A stretch of 64,000 bases of DNA, taken from the NCBI GenBank assembly GCA_949318235.1, contig OX439128.1, positions 45,794,692 through 45,858,691 on the forward strand, read 5' to 3'. Position 1 is the first letter of the stretch. Each line of letters starts with the position of its first letter. The position numbers were made by a program, and so were the translations under genes. Shown here piece after piece: positions 10,101-18,000 of this stretch. Below the pieces are notes generated by a model. It saw only the letters and a list, made by a program, of their open reading frames with translations, was not told where the DNA came from and ran no database searches. The DNA is from Ecdyonurus torrentis (Eukaryota > Arthropoda > Insecta > Ephemeroptera > Heptageniidae).

Positions 10101-12410
10101 ACCGCATCCCAAACACAGACCAAACCAAATCTAAATATATTGACAGCATAACTACAGCTTTCTCCACCAGAGGCTACCCCAAGCACCTGGTGGAGAAACA
10201 AATAGCAAAAGCTGCCAATAGATTTAGTTTGGGCGACAAAACACCTTGTGACCAAAATAAAACAAATAATGACAATCAATCTATCCGACCCTTCATCACA
10301 ACGTATCACCCCAAATTAGAAAAAGAAATCAGACAGATGTTACAATATGCACACCCCATTCTAGCCACCACTGAAACAAACCTACTGTTACCAAAAATAC
10401 CACCAATAGCATTCCGTCAACCACCAAATATTAAAGCAATCTTATCCCATACTGATCCCACACCAAAACCTAAGCCCCTACCTAGTGGATCTTTCCCCTG
10501 TCAAAACAACGGCAAACAGAGCAACAGAGGAAGGAGATGCGATACATGCATCACTCAAATCCCCAGCAAAACGTTTACAAGTCCCGTCACCAACCTTACA
10601 TACCCTATCCACGGCCACAATACATGCACATCAGAAAACGTAATCTACAAACTTGAATGTACCCAACATACCACCAACCCCACCACAGGCCAACAGGAAA
10701 AATGTCAAGCATTTTACATAGGCTTAACCACACAAAAAGCGAGAGACCGCATGAATGGCCACAGACAATCCGTAAAAAACAATGAGATGGAAAAACCTGT
10801 GGCTGAACATGCGGCCTCTCATGGCATATCAAATTTCCAATTATGTTATAAATCAACAATACTTCGCACTATTCCGGGCCCAGCCAACTATGCGACATTA
10901 CGACAATATGAATTAGCATATCAACATATATTAAGATCCAGAAAAGCCCAAGGGCTGCCTGGACTTAATATTCGCTAACATATTTCAAAAATATACCCTA
11001 TTCCCGCTCCCCTCCCCACCTTTTCCCTTTCCCTCACTCACTCCTTCCCTCACTCATTCACACTCCTTCCCAGATTCCCTACTCCACCCCCACCCCTCTC
11101 CACCAACTCCAAACCAGCAAGAGCATAACACGGCAGTACAAGACAAGACACTGCTCAGTGATGTGCTCAAGTAATTTTCTCTTTTGATTGATAATGTCAT
11201 TATCATATGACGAAAGCTCTCAAGTTATAAAGAAACTTTTATAACATTATACTGTGCCATGCAAGACCTCGACCTCTCCATAGAACTTCTACTGTGGTAA
11301 GGCCCTTGCTGGTTTTTCTATCCTTTTCTTTATCATTGATCCTAACCGCGATGGTTTTTTCCTTAAATTGATTAATATAATACCTGTTTAGTTTAAAGAC
11401 GTGTTGTATTTGCATTAGTGGTGACAAAAATAGATCTGAATAATAATAATAATAAAAAAAAAAAAAATGATATGCCATCTAAGTTTTTTTTTTTTTTTTT
11501 TCTTCCCCTTTTATTATTATTAGGTATGCGATTCCGATAAAATTGTGTCTGTGAAATCTAGGTTGTTTCATCTGGATAAACATTAATCTATAATCCAGAT
11601 AAGAAAATTATTAGAATTTTGATAGCACTGATTTAAATAGAAAATACATTTGTCTGAATTATACTAAAGTAATTATTTTGCAAATCAAAGAATAGCATAA
11701 TAGAAAATTATAATTAAAGCACGCTATATTAAAAGCTATATATTACGCAAAGATCTTCAATTACATAGATACAAAAAAAAGGGGACACAAAGTTGCAAGC
11801 ACAAGGCTGCTAATGAGAGAATTTTTTGAGAGAATTTATACTGCCGTGATTGAAATGCGACCAAACTACCTGAATTGCCACTATCGTCAAGTTGCAGACA
11901 TGTTTTTCACACACGTGTTGCTTATATTTTCTATATTAAGTAATTATTTTATTAATATAGGCCTATTATCAACGTAAAGAATAGGGAAACCACCAAGCTC
12001 CTTACTACAACGAAGTCCGTAGCTAGATGAAAAATCTTGATGGTACTAAGTAACAAACTAGTTAACTAACTTTGCCATTAAGATCTTCACCTAGCTACGA
12101 ACTTCATCGTGGTAAGGTACTTGTTGGTTCCTCTATTCTTTTCTTTGATAATACATAGGCCTATATTCAAACAAAATTGGATTTTATTTCATAATTATTA
12201 TATTAAATTTAACACCATATAGTTGTGTAAAAATACAAAATAACTAATAAATAGATAACTGAAAATATAGAAATGATCAAAATGTTGATTATTTGCATTT
12301 TCAGGGAGAATGTTCCTTCAGGAGAAAGCTCTCGACATCAACAGAGAAGTAGTTCTGCAACTCGTAGTCCCCTTCCACGTGCAAGCATTCCACATTACAC
12401 AGGACTTTGA
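545..12410 (+). CDS. SNX29: SNX29 (sorting nexin 29), 3' half, seven exons
   Basis: Exons inferred from frame and GT-AG borders: 545-695, 784-913, 985-1180, 2833-3016, 4438-4842, 5826-5965, 12305-12410 (stop TGA 12408-12410). All phases join without a stop. The 5' part, including any RUN domain, lies left of the window. Exons 985-1180 and 2833-3016 encode a charged, Leu/Gln/Glu-rich coiled-coil region. Exons 4438-4842 and 5826-5965 encode a PX domain: LVHVWVPSAFL, HVYQVYVRIRNDEWNVYRRY (the RRY of the phosphoinositide pocket), FPPKK and DARFVEERRLRLQ closely follow vertebrate SNX29. The C-terminal tail is short and Ser/Arg-rich. PX proteins of this family bind phosphoinositides on endosomal membranes; the cargo is not deducible here. 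The final intron is about 6.3 kb and holds several repeats and the Penelope-like insertion. Identity is confident; the exact edges of the first listed exon are less certain. Confidence 0.92.
1391..1848. mobile_element. Fold-back MITE with AATGAGGAAG ends
   Basis: Long terminal inverted repeats of about 160-170 bp per side start AATGAGGAAGGTGAATT and end with its complement. Each arm contains TGACGTCA (1541-1548 and 1691-1698). There is no open frame. It sits in an SNX29 intron (1181-2832). The first ten bases are shared with the element at 13398-13764, so they may belong to one superfamily. Confidence 0.75.
1853..2765. repeat. Probable older fold-back element, interrupted by another MITE
   Basis: The left end (about 1870-1890, CCTCACCACGATGAAG) and right end (about 2712-2765, GTAGTAAGGTGC then TTTCCTTTGATAATG) are diverged inverted copies. 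They resemble the compact element at 11968-12164. The inside contains the separate inverted-repeat element at 2176-2417. Boundaries are approximate. Confidence 0.4.
2176..2417. mobile_element. MITE, about 240 bp, with TACYTTATTATCCATGAATT ends
   Basis: The two ends are near-perfect reverse complements (TACTTTATTATCCATGAATT on the left), and homology continues inward through a second paired block around TTTCATTTTGACG. It contains TGACGTCA at 2255-2262 and TCACGTGA near 2304. No ORF. Confidence 0.75.
3165..4077. mobile_element. 0.9 kb inverted-repeat element carrying (CT)n/(GA)n tracts in both arms
   Basis: The left arm (3165 to about 3520) and right arm (about 3662-4077) are clear reverse complements with small indels. 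They start TGTACTGTCACATTGATAG and end with its complement. Each arm has an internal short (CT)/(GA) run and an inner long run: CT at about 3452-3517, GA at about 3677-3767. The apparent ORFs through it are repeat artefacts (poly Ser-Leu). It lies in the SNX29 intron between exons 2833-3016 and 4438-4842. Confidence 0.85.
5040..5260. repeat. Diverged repeat related to the segment near 51.3-51.5 kb
   Basis: Phrases such as AAAAGAGGACATTGTCCT and AAGTATTTTTAATTAA recur, in altered form, at about 51300-51530. The segment also contains TGACGTCA at 5245-5252. Probably an old dispersed element with blurred ends. Confidence 0.4.
5318..5367. repeat. (GA)n microsatellite
   Basis: About 50 bp of uninterrupted GA dinucleotides in the SNX29 intron. 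It directly precedes the small inverted repeat at 5400-5550. Confidence 0.95.
5400..5550. repeat. Short inverted-repeat element
   Basis: TTAAGCCTAGGACAGCGGTC and CTTCTTATC near 5400-5430 pair with GATAAGAAACGACCGCTGCC at about 5508-5530. The internal part (CTTATCGCAGCGATAAG) is itself a hairpin. No coding potential. Confidence 0.6.
6190..6424. mobile_element. MITE-like inverted repeat (GGATACTGTG family)
   Basis: Left TAGACATTACAGGACGGGGA and TACTGTGTCAATAAAATATG pair with right TATATTTTATTCACACAGTA and CCCCATCTTTTAATGTC. A second, half-length relative lies at about 44555-44690. No ORF. Confidence 0.6.
6435..7372. mobile_element. Long inverted repeat, arms about 220 bp, with (CT)n at the inner edges
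   Basis: The left arm (about 6448-6665) and right arm (about 7139-7367) are close reverse complements, with ends reading CTGTACAGTTTCGGACAAATG-like sequence. CT or GA runs sit at the inner edge of each arm, as in the 3165-4077 element. The middle is AT-rich with TATTTA-type repeats (about 6890-6960). The reading frames inside have no recognisable domain. Confidence 0.7.
7499..7603. mobile_element. Small MITE, GTACACT family, copy 1
   Basis: Ends GTACACTAGTCCCAAATAAA and a complementary right end reading TTTTTTCAGGGCCAGTGTAC. Length (105 bp), ends and the internal AACTCTCCAAAT match the better-preserved copy at 46293-46397. Confidence 0.6.
8029..9534 (-). CDS. Penelope-like element ORF, left copy: partial reverse transcriptase plus GIY-YIG endonuclease
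   Basis: 501-aa open frame. Residues 22-30 (DVTSLYTNI) are reverse-transcriptase motif A. GTRMAPSYANL is the next palm motif, and FIDDIFMVW holds the catalytic Asp pair. After a Pro/Asn-rich linker with Cys clusters (RRCDTC) comes a GIY-YIG nuclease: VIYKLEC, FYIGLT, RDRMNGH and EHAASH. RT plus GIY-YIG is the signature of endonuclease-bearing Penelope-like elements, which copy RNA into DNA at a nicked target. The N-terminal RT motifs are missing. The apparent ATG arises at the inversion junction, so this is a truncated copy. Both catalytic domains read without stops. Confidence 0.88.
   Translation of the reverse strand: MEIIKNDIPQPLPPDWLLVTIDVTSLYTNINHLMGIRAVEHYLEKRPKPHVPTTGFLLQLVRFILQRNNFHFMNEHYEQKCGTAMGTRMAPSYANLTMGLLECEFMGRQKYKPHLWKRFIDDIFMVWQHGIGPLHEFLDELNKFSCLKFTHSTSPNSATFLDVDINIDDGKLITSIHIKPTNHMQYLHYNSCHPPRTIRSIPFSLACRGNRIPNTDQTKSKYIDSITTAFSTRGYPKHLVEKQIAKAANRFSLGDKTPCDQNKTNNDNQSIRPFITTYHPKLEKEIRQMLQYAHPILATTETNLLLPKIPPIAFRQPPNIKAILSHTDPTPKPKPLPSGSFPCQNNGKQSNRGRRCDTCITQIPSKTFTSPVTNLTYLIHGHNTCTSENVIYKLECTQHTTNPTTGQQEKCQAFYIGLTTQKARDRMNGHRQSVKNNEMEKPVAEHAASHGISNFQLCYKSTILRTIPGPANYATLRQYELAYQHILRSRKAQGLPGLNIR
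9512..10978 (+). CDS. Penelope-like element ORF, right copy: partial reverse transcriptase plus GIY-YIG endonuclease
   Basis: The open frame is given as 488 aa, but genuine element sequence begins only at 9531 (IDVTSLYTNI); the residues before that come from the junction read through in frame. It carries the same motifs as the left copy: GTRMAPSYANL, FIDDIFMVW, VIYKLEC, FYIGLT. One amino-acid difference was seen: Pro in place of Leu in LTY(L/P)IHG. The stop is at 10976-10978, followed by a C/T-rich stretch and the shared 3' tail. It lacks the start of the RT domain, so is unlikely to make a complete enzyme alone. Confidence 0.88.
   Translation: MSFLIISIDVTSLYTNINHLMGIRAVEHYLEKRPKPHVPTTGFLLQLVRFILQRNNFHFMNEHYEQKCGTAMGTRMAPSYANLTMGLLECEFMGRQKYKPHLWKRFIDDIFMVWQHGIGPLHEFLDELNKFSCLKFTHSTSPNSATFLDVDINIDDGKLITSIHIKPTNHMQYLHYNSCHPPRTIRSIPFSLACRGNRIPNTDQTKSKYIDSITTAFSTRGYPKHLVEKQIAKAANRFSLGDKTPCDQNKTNNDNQSIRPFITTYHPKLEKEIRQMLQYAHPILATTETNLLLPKIPPIAFRQPPNIKAILSHTDPTPKPKPLPSGSFPCQNNGKQSNRGRRCDTCITQIPSKTFTSPVTNLTYPIHGHNTCTSENVIYKLECTQHTTNPTTGQQEKCQAFYIGLTTQKARDRMNGHRQSVKNNEMEKPVAEHAASHGISNFQLCYKSTILRTIPGPANYATLRQYELAYQHILRSRKAQGLPGLNIR
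11303..11371 (+). other. Penelope-like element 3' tail shared with other fold-back elements
   Basis: The stretch from CCCTTGCTGGTTTTTCTATC to GGTTTTTTCCTTAAATTGA is present only on the right arm and abuts the target duplication. Reverse-complement relatives sit at the left ends of elements at 18348, about 16988 and 35840, and a same-strand relative at about 35160-35245. The conserved core reads ATCCTAACCGCGATGGTTTT. Confidence 0.75.
11968..12164. mobile_element. Compact fold-back element related to the TTACCAYNGT group
   Basis: Outer ends GGCCTATTATCAACGTAAAG and a complement ending CTTTGATAATACATAGGCC, then paired GGAAACCACCAAGCTCCTTA and TAAGGTACTTGTTGGTTCC. The inner arms (ACGAAGTCCGTAGCTAG / CTAGCTACGAACTTC) resemble 1870-1910. 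It lies about 140 bp upstream of the last SNX29 exon. Confidence 0.65.
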
Positions 12411-13397
12411 AACATACCTCATTCTTATGTGGTCTTCTTCTCACTTCCTGCTTTTCCTGCCAATCAATCTTTTCCACGTGTGAATGGAGCATCTAGGGAA
12501 AACAAAATTGTTATATATTTTAATTTTCAAGCTACAATTTACTATATTTTGCTGGCTGTCATTATTTTAGATTAATGTACAAAATTTTAATAATTATATA
12601 GGTATATATATTTATTATTGTAGTTGTACATACTAGTTAGTTTATAGATTAATTTAGCTACGTCTTTTAGGATATTTTATTATTTCCTAGGTAGTAAAAT
12701 TGTGCAATTATTTTTAATGTTCTCAATGACAAAACATAATTAGTAATTAATTAGTTTATTGATTGGCTATAATATTTTGGTAATATTAAATGATTTAATA
12801 AAACCTGTACATATTTTGGTTATCTAATATTTTTCAAAAACGTAATTGGTTCATTATTCTCCACTAGTAAGTAATAATTTTGTATGTATAATGAATACCA
12901 TCAATGATTTTTAATATTTTTAATAGGAATATTAGACATTTCTTTCAGAATGCAATGTTGATCAAATAATATAAAATTATCAAGAAGGTACAAATACTTC
13001 ATTTTTTTTAAGCGAGTTTGGTTTTACATAGTAATTATTTTTTATGTATATCTTATTAATACATGTAGAGAGAATGCTAGATAAAGAAAGTGAAATTAGA
13101 CTGGTGCTAATTTTTGTTACATATAGCTAGAAATTTGAAATGTTACTCTCTCATTTTATTATACTAATTTATAGTATCTTGTTCTATATTATTATTATGT
13201 TTTTATTCCATATATCATGTAACTTAGTTTTAACTTGCATTTTTTTTTGTGCAACATATTATGTCGAGTCTTCAGCATAGCTGTATTCATTAATAACATA
13301 TTGTATTAATTATTTTGTTTTGACTTGTGCCAGCATTTTTTTATTGTTATATAATATGTATGCGGCAAAACAGAAAAAAAGAAAAGAAAATTGTTCA
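12411..13397. other. SNX29 3' UTR and downstream spacer
   Basis: AT-rich sequence with no convincing exon. It should contain the SNX29 3' UTR; several AATAAA-like hexamers occur, so the poly(A) site cannot be chosen from sequence alone. Confidence 0.4.
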
Positions 13398-13764
13398 GGC
13401 AATGAGGAAGTCTACACGAAGTTAGCCCCTAGGTTTGAATATGTCATTTGAAAGAGAAAAAGTAGTAGAAAAACTTGGCATAGGCAATTACCTGGAAAAT
13501 TGACGTTTTATTTAATAAAAGAAGAAATAAAAAATGTCAATTCCCAACTCTTTGCCGACTATGACATCATTTGTTTACATCGGATATAAACAAATGACGT
13601 CATAGTCGGCAAAGGGTTGGGAATTGAATTATTTTTATTTCTTCTTTTATTAAATAAAACGTCAATTTTCCAGGTAATTGCCTATGCCAAGTTTATGTAC
13701 TACTTTTTCTCTTTCAAATGACATTCAAACCTAGGGGTTAACTTCGTGTAGACTTCCTCATTGT
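13398..13764. mobile_element. Near-perfect fold-back MITE, arms about 165 bp
   Basis: Starts CAATGAGGAAGTCTACACGA and ends with the complement. The arms pair almost throughout, leaving a short centre around ATCGGATATAAAC. One arm carries TGACGTCA (13595-13602) and the other the near-variant TGACATCA. The terminal AATGAGGAAG matches the element at 1391-1848. Confidence 0.85.
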
Positions 13765-13786
13765 TGTAATAAATATTTCACATATC

Positions 13787-13789
<3 letters not shown>

Positions 13790-13871
<82 letters not shown>
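13790..13871. repeat. (AT)n microsatellite
   Basis: About 80 bp of uninterrupted AT dinucleotides directly right of the preceding MITE. Confidence 0.95.
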
Positions 13872-13873
<2 letters not shown>

Positions 13874-14229
13874 TGTATATATATTACCATTTCATCAACT
13901 TGCGTGCCAATTTGCAAAAATATTTTATTATTTGTGCAATTATTCAGAGAGCACATTCCATGTGGAGCACAGCCTTGTTGCCCTTTTTAAATTTTCTTAT
14001 AAAATGTGTTTTATTATATACTCAATTTGTAAATAAATAAAAACAGTATCATAAAATAGAAACTGTATTATTCTACTAATGTTTATTTGTTTGGCTATAT
14101 ACCCACATCTTATATTGAGCTTCTATATGGAGATGTTTGCAAATAAAGTGCAGTTATACCATATCATATAAAACACTAGAAGCTCTATATGAGCCACCAG
14201 ATCCACAACCACAATATTTTTATTATTTG

Positions 14230-14690
14230 TTTTTATATCTCCACACTTGATGATTGTGGGGGGCTATTGTGTGCACCGGCACCAGGTCCATACTGAAGCC
14301 AAGATGCACGCACCCTGTCACAACCCAAAATACATATGACTATTTTGCTAGAAGGCGTGTTGATGGCTATTTGGGCACTTGGCCCCGACTGCCTCCATCG
14401 GGGTGATGCCCTCTCCTGGGCGCGGTGGGACACTTTTCCGCCAGCTCATTGGAACTGGATGCCCATCGTTACCAAGGCACATGTGCGGGGTGGCTCTTAG
14501 CCTCCCAAGCCCATACCTCGGCCGCCTCGCATCCAAAAACGCGAGCTAGGTTTAGAGGCTTTAGAAGATTAGGCACACCCCCACACCTAGGTAGGTCGTA
14601 GGTCCTCTCCTGGGGGGGGGGGGGGGGGGCACGACTCCGGGAATCATACGCTACCACATGATTCGGGTCCGGATGCTCTTTATTATTATT
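14230..14690. other. GC-rich island, probably an unassigned retroelement or SINE/LINE fragment
   Basis: Base composition changes abruptly to GC-rich between AT-rich flanks. The block ends at its right side with GGATGCTCTTTATTATTATT, a TTA-type simple tail, and a related TTTTATTATT lies just left of it. It contains a poly-G run at about 14611-14628. The minus-strand frames (60-66 aa) overlap each other, show no domain, and I do not call them genes. Confidence 0.45.
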
Positions 14691-14844
14691 ATTTTTTAAA
14701 GTCTAATATCACAGTACTATATTGCATGTACTATATAACTATATATGGATGGAAATATGGAGAAATATTAAAATTGGATTCACTTTATTATTATTTTGAG
14801 TCGGATATAAATTGTAGTTTATTTTAATTTTACCGCTTCAAAAA

Positions 14845-14852
14845 CACGTGAC
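14845..14852. promoter_or_regulatory. CACGTGAC E-box upstream of VPS35L
   Basis: CACGTGAC lies 166 bp before the VPS35L start codon. It matches the core of the CLEAR/E-box element bound by MITF/TFE factors at lysosomal and endosomal genes in vertebrates. Presence is direct; function is inferred. Confidence 0.35.
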
Positions 14853-15017
14853 AGCATTCCCCGCGATACGCACTTTTTTTTTTGTAAATAAAAAAGTGGG
14901 CGTTGTCTAGGACAAATTGATTTAAAAAAAAAAAAATGCACCGCATACATAGCACCTTTTACTTAGTAATTTTCAATTAGTTTTTTGTGCTCTGTCCTTC
15001 AAGCTTGTATCTTCACA

Positions 15018-18000
15018 ATGCAGAATTCAACTTCATTTGAATGGTAAATGAAACTTTTAAATAACTGTGAAATGTATGTACATTATACATGCATTAACCT
15101 AACTTCCTGTGGCTTGATCTTGAACTTTTACTTCGTACATATGTATAAATATATTTTTTACTTTATTTTGCTCTTTTATGTCATATATGTACGGTTATGC
15201 AAAGTGTATAACTGTGCATATAGCTGCCAAATTATGTTATATGCAAATATATGTATCAACAAGCTGTCGTTATGCAAAAGCAAGAATATATATGCATGTA
15301 TGTATGGAAACATAGTGTGAATTATTTCTTGGGTCATTTATAATACTAACGAAATCATTAAAAAATGTCATACATATTATTCATATTATGTTATTTATGA
15401 ATATATACATAACGTACCTATTATTGTATTGTGTGTTATTCTTATAGGGTTTCTAGGCGTCGTGATTACACCTCGGAAAAGCAACTTCGATACATGCATG
15501 CCGAGGAAGTTATTGAACACCCACTTAAGTCTATGATTGTTACAGTAAGTCACACCGTCATGCCTTCTTTTTCAAACTTTTGCATTTTTTTTATTGATTC
15601 CTCCTCCCCCTGCATCATTAGATGTCTGAGAGCCGCTCCACAAGAAGACTTACTGGCAGTGCCAGCAGCACAGGATCATCAACACCTAGCACCCCACAGC
15701 AACGGAGAAGTGTGGCAGCTGCTATGGTTGATCCTTTGGGAGCTGCACTCGATGGAGGGGATCCTCTCAGCCAATTTGCAAAAGAAGAAATGGACCCTTT
15801 GTCAAAAATGGCTGCTGAACGTATGCCAGTAAGCACTTTGAAGTATTTTTAATTACGTAAAATATATTAAATGTTCAGTCACTGTTGCAAGAATTGACAT
15901 GTAGCGTTTATATGACAAAATCATATGAACTCATATGAGTGGGTGGTGAGTGGGTGTTTTACCATCACAAACTTAAGGAGAGTTGAGAAGAGAGGAGAAC
16001 TCGCTTTGTCACCTGGTCTTCTAGACTATCTGCAGTCTGCAGCATTTTGTAATGCAACATGAAAAGAGCTCCCAAGCTGCCTGCCTGCTGCATGCCATGT
16101 TCAGGCAAACAAAAAGCAAGACACTTTGCTCCTAAAATTCATGTGGATTGTCGGTGAAAAGACTTCTCCTCTTTTAAATTATCAACACTCCGTAAATTTG
16201 TGGTGGGAAATAACCCACCAATTCTATACCTGCAAGATTTTATGAATGCTCGATATTTCTTAAATACAGTAATCATTTATTTAGCCAAAAACTGCCATTT
16301 GAAACGGGCAATAATGCAAACTAAAAATCTACTGGAACGCTTATGTGTGTTTCCTATATGTACAAACGCAAAACCCATTTCCTAGTACAGTGACTGTGAC
16401 TGTACAATACATAATATGTATGCTAATAATGACTAGAGCAAAAAATTTAATTTAAAATTTTATGTGTAGAATTTAAAATTGATAACCATAATTATGTAAT
16501 TAATTTCCTGATGTGCCAACAGTGGGAGACATCTGAACGTAGAAACACCTCAGAGACTCATGATGATGAAATGCTGTCTCAAGAATCATGGACAGCAAGA
16601 AAAGCTTCAATTTTATCAAGATTTACAACTTCTGAAAAACTTTCCATAATGACAAGTTTTTTATCAGGAGGAGACAAAGGTTATAAATTTGTTTCTGATG
16701 AAAATATAATTGACTAATAAAGGAACAACTGTTTTGAGGCCTACTATAAGCAATTTCGGTCACATCCGCTTCCGTTTCTACTTACTATGCATGCGCAGTA
16801 CGTCTAAACAGAAAAGCAGATGTGAGCAAAATCGCTTATAGTTGGCCTCAAAACAGTTGTTCCTTTATTACGTAATATTTGTTTTAAATAATGCAAATAA
16901 TTTTCTTAACAAAAAAAAAAAAATAATAATAATAAATAAATAAATAAATTTCATAAAGCATAATAATATCAACTTAATTTTTAATATAAGGAAAATAAAC
17001 CATCCCGGTTAGATATAATAAAACTGAAAGAAAAGGTTAGGAGAAAACCAGCAAAAGCCTTACCATGGTAAAGAGCGCCCCTTAGTTTGGGGAAAATCTT
17101 GCTGGCACAGGGATAGTTTTTGGCACTAAACTCCAAGAGAAACAGAGTGTGTTATGCCTTCATCATTCATCAGTCCCTGCATTCTCAGAATTGTCAAAGA
17201 GAAACTATGAAGGCATAACATACTCCATTTCACTTACAGTTTAGTGCCAAAAGCTACTCTTTTTTTTTTTTTTTTTTTATAATCTGTGCTAGCAAAATTT
17301 TTATGAAACTATGGGACGCTCTTCACTATGGTAAGGCCCTTGCTGTTTTTTTTTTTTTTTTTTTTTTTTTAATCCTTTTTTTTTTTCAAGTTATCAATAC
17401 CTCATATTAGTAGATTAATTTAATATTGACATGATTTACTGTATTGTTTTGTTTAATGTATCTTAGTTTGACTTGTTTTACTCTGTCAAGACATAGAAGG
17501 TTATATAATAATTATTTAACAAAAAAATCAACTTTTTTTTTATTCAGTTGTAGCCAGACCTCAAGCAGCAACTTCTCACACCAGTGCTGCAGTAGAGAAA
17601 GTAAGAACTCGTCTAGAACAACTTGATGATTTTGAGGAAGGTTCTGTACGTGAGGAGGGCGACTTGACTCAGGGAGAATATGCTGCTCGTATTGAACAAC
17701 TAAATGCAGAATTAGTCCAGGCTTGGAATGGTGACCAAAGGGTCAGAGCTTTAAAAATTGCCATACAGGTATTTAAATTTAAATTCTTGATTTAAAAGTA
17801 TAATACCAACACATATTTCCTAATATGTCTTATTTTTTGCTTCAGTGCTCAAAACTTTTGGCAGATACAGCTGTGATCCAATTCTACCCCAGCAAGTTTG
17901 TTCTTATCACAGATATTCTGGATATATTTGGCCAACTTGTACATGATAGGCTCAGAGCAAAAGCTGAAGGACATGGGTAAGCACATCTGTATGAAGGTTG

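Larger units (their letters stand above)
7708..11371. mobile_element. Penelope-like retroelement insertion: head-to-head inverted pair with 14-bp target duplication
   Basis: TTAATATAATACCT occurs directly before (7694-7707) and directly after (11372-11385) the insertion, a 14-bp target-site duplication. The arms 7705-9476 and 9531-11302 are each 1772 bp. I found only two differences by reading: 8402 versus 10605 (Leu/Pro) and 9388 versus 9619 (silent). The 54-bp spacer (9477-9530) is extra 5' sequence belonging to the left copy. The right copy alone carries a further 3' tail (11303-11371). Both copies are 5'-truncated inside the reverse transcriptase. The insertion lies in the last SNX29 intron. 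Confidence 0.9.

Noticed and set aside
8148..10859. Antisense frames of 74-84 aa within the Penelope-like arms
   Set aside because: Identical mirror shadows of the RT/GIY-YIG ORFs on the other strand.
7708..11371. Hammerhead ribozyme expected in Penelope-like terminal repeats
   Set aside because: I looked for the CTGATGA and GAAA core in both orientations of the arms and tail and did not see it; a covariance-model scan would be decisive.
14233..14657. Three overlapping minus-strand frames in the GC-rich island
   Set aside because: They overlap in different frames, have no recognisable motif and follow the high GC content; more likely a repeat fragment.
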